Source of the DNA: Sinorhizobium sojae CCBAU 05684
GTDB taxonomy: Bacteria; Pseudomonadota; Alphaproteobacteria; Rhizobiales; Rhizobiaceae
Assembly (NCBI RefSeq): GCF_002288525.1
Contig: NZ_CP023067.1
Coordinates: 62,001-126,000 of the forward strand
Direction: 5' to 3'
DNA length: 64,000 bases
Part shown: positions 61,641-64,000 of the stretch, piece after piece
How positions within the stretch are numbered: position 1 is the first letter of the stretch
Layout: each line of letters opens with the position of its first letter
Translations under genes and position numbers: made by a program
Notes under the pieces: generated by a model
Databases searched by the model: none
What the model saw: the letters and a program-made list of their open reading frames with translations, nothing else
Told to the model about the DNA's origin: nothing

Positions 61641-62456
61641 ATGATGAACAATATGTCCGCTATGACTACGACGATGAAGACGAAGGCTGCCACCATGAAC
61701 CCATCGAAGATTTCCGCCCGCGGTGTGCAGGTCTATTATGGCGACAAACACGCCATTAAGGACGTCGACATCGAGATACATCCCCGCTCCGTAACCGCCT
61801 TCATCGGCCCGTCCGGTTGCGGCAAGTCGACCTTCCTGCGGTGCATCAATCGGATGAACGACACGATCAGCAGTTGCCGGGTCGAGGGCCATATCGCAAT
61901 TGACGGCGAAGATATCTACGATCCGAAGGTGGATCCGGTGCAGTTGCGCGCCAAGGTCGGCATGGTCTTCCAGAAGCCGAACCCCTTCCCGAAGTCGATC
62001 TACGAAAACGTCGCCTACGGTCCACGCATACACGGCCTGGCCTCCAGGAAGTCGGACCTCGATGACATTGTCGCCTCCGCCCTTCAGAAAGCCGGCCTTT
62101 GGAACGAAGTGAAGGATCGCCTGGACGCTCCGGGTACCGGCCTCTCCGGCGGCCAGCAGCAGCGCCTTTGCATTGCTCGCGCCGTCGCCGTCAGCCCGGA
62201 AGTCATCCTCATGGATGAACCCTGCTCGGCACTTGATCCGATCGCCACCGCCAAGGTCGAGGAACTGATCCACGAGCTTCGCGAGAACTTCACCATCGTT
62301 ATTGTAACCCACTCGATGCAGCAGGCGGCACGCGTGTCGCAGCGTACGGCGATGTTCCACCTTGGCAATCTGGTTGAAGTGGACGACACCGATAAGATCT
62401 TCACCAATCCGGACGACCAACGCACGCAGGACTACATCATGGGCCGGTTCGGCTAA
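61641..62456 (+). CDS. pstB: Phosphate ABC transporter ATP-binding protein
   Basis: 271 residues; ATG with GGAG 4 bases upstream. Walker A is GPSGCGKST, the signature is LSGGQQQR, Walker B is [13 protein letters not shown] and the H-loop is VTHSMQQ. The N-terminal about 20 residues (Met- and Thr-rich) precede the usual PstB start and may begin at a later Met ([12 protein letters not shown]). ATPase of the phosphate importer, also needed for PhoR signalling. 11 bases after pstA. Confidence 0.97.
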   Translation: MMNNMSAMTTTMKTKAATMNPSKISARGVQVYYGDKHAIKDVDIEIHPRSVTAFIGPSGCGKSTFLRCINRMNDTISSCRVEGHIAIDGEDIYDPKVDPVQLRAKVGMVFQKPNPFPKSIYENVAYGPRIHGLASRKSDLDDIVASALQKAGLWNEVKDRLDAPGTGLSGGQQQRLCIARAVAVSPEVILMDEPCSALDPIATAKVEELIHELRENFTIVIVTHSMQQAARVSQRTAMFHLGNLVEVDDTDKIFTNPDDQRTQDYIMGRFG

Positions 62457-62523
62457 GCGGAACCGCTCGCATACGCCCGCTAACCTGTTGGAACCGATCG
62501 AGCGCGTTCCCGAGGAATAGAAG

Positions 62524-63237
62524 ATGACTCATCCACACATCATGTCCGCCTTCGACGAAGAGTTGAAGTATCTCACGCGCCGTATCTCCGAGATGGGTGG
62601 GCTGGCCGAGCAAATGGTGGCCGACTCCGTGCGGGCACTGGTCAATTCCGACTTGGCGCTCGCCCAGAAGGTCATTTCGGACGATGCCATGCTCGACGAG
62701 GCCGAACGCCAGATCGGCGAGAAGGCGATCGTCACCATAGCCAAGCGCCAGCCCATGGCCGCGGACCTGCGCGAAATCATGGGCTCCATCCGCATTGCGG
62801 CCGACCTGGAGCGCGTCGGCGATCTTGGCAAGAACACGGCGAAGCGCGTGATCGCGGTAGCCGGCTCTGGAATTCCGCGCAAGCTCGCGCGGGGCCTTGA
62901 GCATCTGGCCGAACTCGCTCTGGTCCAGCTCAAGGAAGTACTTGACGTCTTTGCTTCCCGCTCGCCGGAGAAGGCAAACAGCATCCGCCAGCGGGACGAA
63001 GAGATCGATGCGATCTACACGTCGCTTTTCCGGGAATTGCTCACCTATATGATGGAGGACCCGCGCAACATCACACCTTGCACGCATCTTCTTTTCTGCG
63101 CCAAGAACATCGAGCGGATCGGCGACCATGCGACCAATATTGCCGAGACGATCTACTATATGGCGACTGGTGCCCAGCCGCAGGGCGAGCGGCCGAAGGA
63201 CGATACGACAGCGACAATGGGGTCGGTGACAGACTGA
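62524..63237 (+). CDS. phoU: Phosphate-signalling protein PhoU
   Basis: 237 residues made of two PhoU three-helix bundles. Each has the metal motif: DLERVGDLGKNTAKR in the first and NIERIGDHATNIAE in the second. It links PstB to PhoR and represses the Pho response in high phosphate. Peripheral to the membrane. Located after pstB with a 67-base gap and before phoB, the usual order. Confidence 0.97.
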   Translation: MTHPHIMSAFDEELKYLTRRISEMGGLAEQMVADSVRALVNSDLALAQKVISDDAMLDEAERQIGEKAIVTIAKRQPMAADLREIMGSIRIAADLERVGDLGKNTAKRVIAVAGSGIPRKLARGLEHLAELALVQLKEVLDVFASRSPEKANSIRQRDEEIDAIYTSLFRELLTYMMEDPRNITPCTHLLFCAKNIERIGDHATNIAETIYYMATGAQPQGERPKDDTTATMGSVTD

Positions 63238-63299
63238 AGCGGAGAAGGAGAGGGGGGCGCCTTTCAACTGATGGATTGAGGCAAGGAGTTGTAGCTTAG

Positions 63300-63983
63300 A
63301 TGTTGCCGAAGATAGCTGTTGTTGAAGACGAGGAAGCATTGAGCGTATTGCTGCGCTACAACCTCGAAGCCGAAGGCTTCGAGGTCGATACGATCCTTCG
63401 CGGCGACGAGGCTGAAATCCGCCTGCAGGAACGGCTGCCCGACCTCTTGATCCTCGATTGGATGTTGCCAGGCGTCTCCGGCATCGAGCTTTGCCGCAGG
63501 CTCCGACAAAGGCCGGAAACGGAGCGTTTGCCGATCATCATGCTGACGGCGCGCGGCGAGGAGAGCGAGCGCGTGCGGGGGCTCGCAACCGGCGCCGACG
63601 ACTATGTCGTCAAACCATTTTCGACGCCGGAACTGATGGCGCGGGTCAAGGCGATGCTCAGGCGCGCCAAACCGGAGGTCCTGTCGACGGTGCTTCGCTG
63701 CGGCGACATCGAACTCGATCGCGAGACGCATCGCGTCCATCGCCGCAGCCGCGAGGTCCGGCTCGGACCGACGGAGTTCCGGCTGCTTGAGTTCCTCATG
63801 TCTTCGCCGGGACGGGTGTTCTCCCGCTCACAACTGCTAGACGGCGTCTGGGGCCATGACATCTACGTCGACGAGCGCACGGTCGACGTCCATGTCGGCC
63901 GCCTGCGCAAGGCGCTGAACTTTTCAAACATGCCCGACGTGATCAGGACGGTGCGCGGCGCCGGTTATTCGCTCGAAGGGTAG
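63300..63983 (+). CDS. phoB: Phosphate-regulon response regulator PhoB
   Basis: 227 residues, OmpR/PhoB class. The receiver has acidic VVEDEE, phosphoacceptor Asp53 (LLILDWMLPG), the T in MLTARG and Lys in VVKPF. The winged-helix output at about 130-227 has LGPTEFRLLEFLMSSPGRVFSR and the recognition helix region VDERTVDVHVGRLRK. It binds PHO boxes such as the one before pstS. It is the last gene of the cluster; the window ends 17 bases after its stop. Confidence 0.97.
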   Translation: MLPKIAVVEDEEALSVLLRYNLEAEGFEVDTILRGDEAEIRLQERLPDLLILDWMLPGVSGIELCRRLRQRPETERLPIIMLTARGEESERVRGLATGADDYVVKPFSTPELMARVKAMLRRAKPEVLSTVLRCGDIELDRETHRVHRRSREVRLGPTEFRLLEFLMSSPGRVFSRSQLLDGVWGHDIYVDERTVDVHVGRLRKALNFSNMPDVIRTVRGAGYSLEG

Positions 63984-64000
63984 GCTCCAATTCAATGCGA

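Noticed and set aside
1..64000. CRISPR array, insertion sequence, prophage or secretion-system cluster
   Set aside because: No regularly spaced repeats, transposases, integrases or phage genes were seen; the repeats present are dispersed two-hairpin elements.

Overview
The window is a high-GC alphaproteobacterial chromosome segment, almost certainly from Sinorhizobium (Ensifer), close to S. meliloti or S. medicae. The evidence is the single-ATPase fructose transporter cluster frcR/frcB-frcC-frcA-frcK followed by pyrC-pyrE-frk and convergent pgi, a fadD gene, a PPK2 gene next to phoR, and the order phoR-pstS-pstC-pstA-pstB-phoU-phoB. No prophage, insertion sequence, integrase, rRNA operon or CRISPR array was seen. 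It reads as core chromosome with a few accessory or decaying patches.

Layout. 1-5.5 kb: an RND efflux operon on the minus strand (hydrolase-like protein, membrane fusion protein, pump cut by the window edge) with a divergent LysR regulator. 5.5-13.9 kb: DEAD-box helicase, DUF805 protein, dapD, a LOG-family protein, a HAD nucleotidase, an EamA transporter, ada and a PEP-mutase-family enzyme. 13.9-19.8 kb: argB, an anti-sigma-like protein without a partner, a DUF1269 protein, engB and the rpmH-rnpA-yidC operon with a clear promoter. 20.2-23.9 kb: a probable operon of a TVP38 membrane protein, a MerA-like flavoprotein and an orphan histidine kinase. 24-30.5 kb: tRNA-Arg, a YbaK protein, a 34-residue membrane ORF, DUF1810, an aldo/keto reductase remnant, a YigZ protein and putA. 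30.5-35.8 kb: a cysteine-cluster protein, a Sel1-repeat exported protein, a FecR-domain protein, a CHASE2 adenylate cyclase with a Crp/Fnr regulator, and DoxX. 35.8-48.3 kb: fructose uptake and metabolism, pyrimidine genes, pgi and fadD. 48.7-54.9 kb: an AI-2E family transporter, a three-gene phospholipid operon, tRNA-Thr, nitronate monooxygenase and an unknown membrane protein. 55.1-64 kb: ppk2 and the Pho regulon core.

How the genes work together. FrcBCA imports fructose, mannose or ribose. FrcK and Frk are kinases, the FucU-like protein interconverts sugar anomers and Pgi feeds hexose phosphate into central metabolism. PhoR/PhoB sense phosphate through PstSCAB and PhoU, and a PHO box lies directly before pstS. 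fadD and the nitronate monooxygenase share a TTGACGT/ACGTCAA palindrome upstream, which suggests one regulator.

The main leads are a hydrolase-like protein that has lost all three catalytic residues inside an efflux operon; a FecR/CHASE2-cyclase/Crp neighbourhood; a family of about 107-bp two-hairpin repeats, one of which supplies the cyclase C-terminus; the shared palindromes; and the 34-residue ORF. I did not find a convincing wholly new multi-gene system, and the rest is ordinary core genome.
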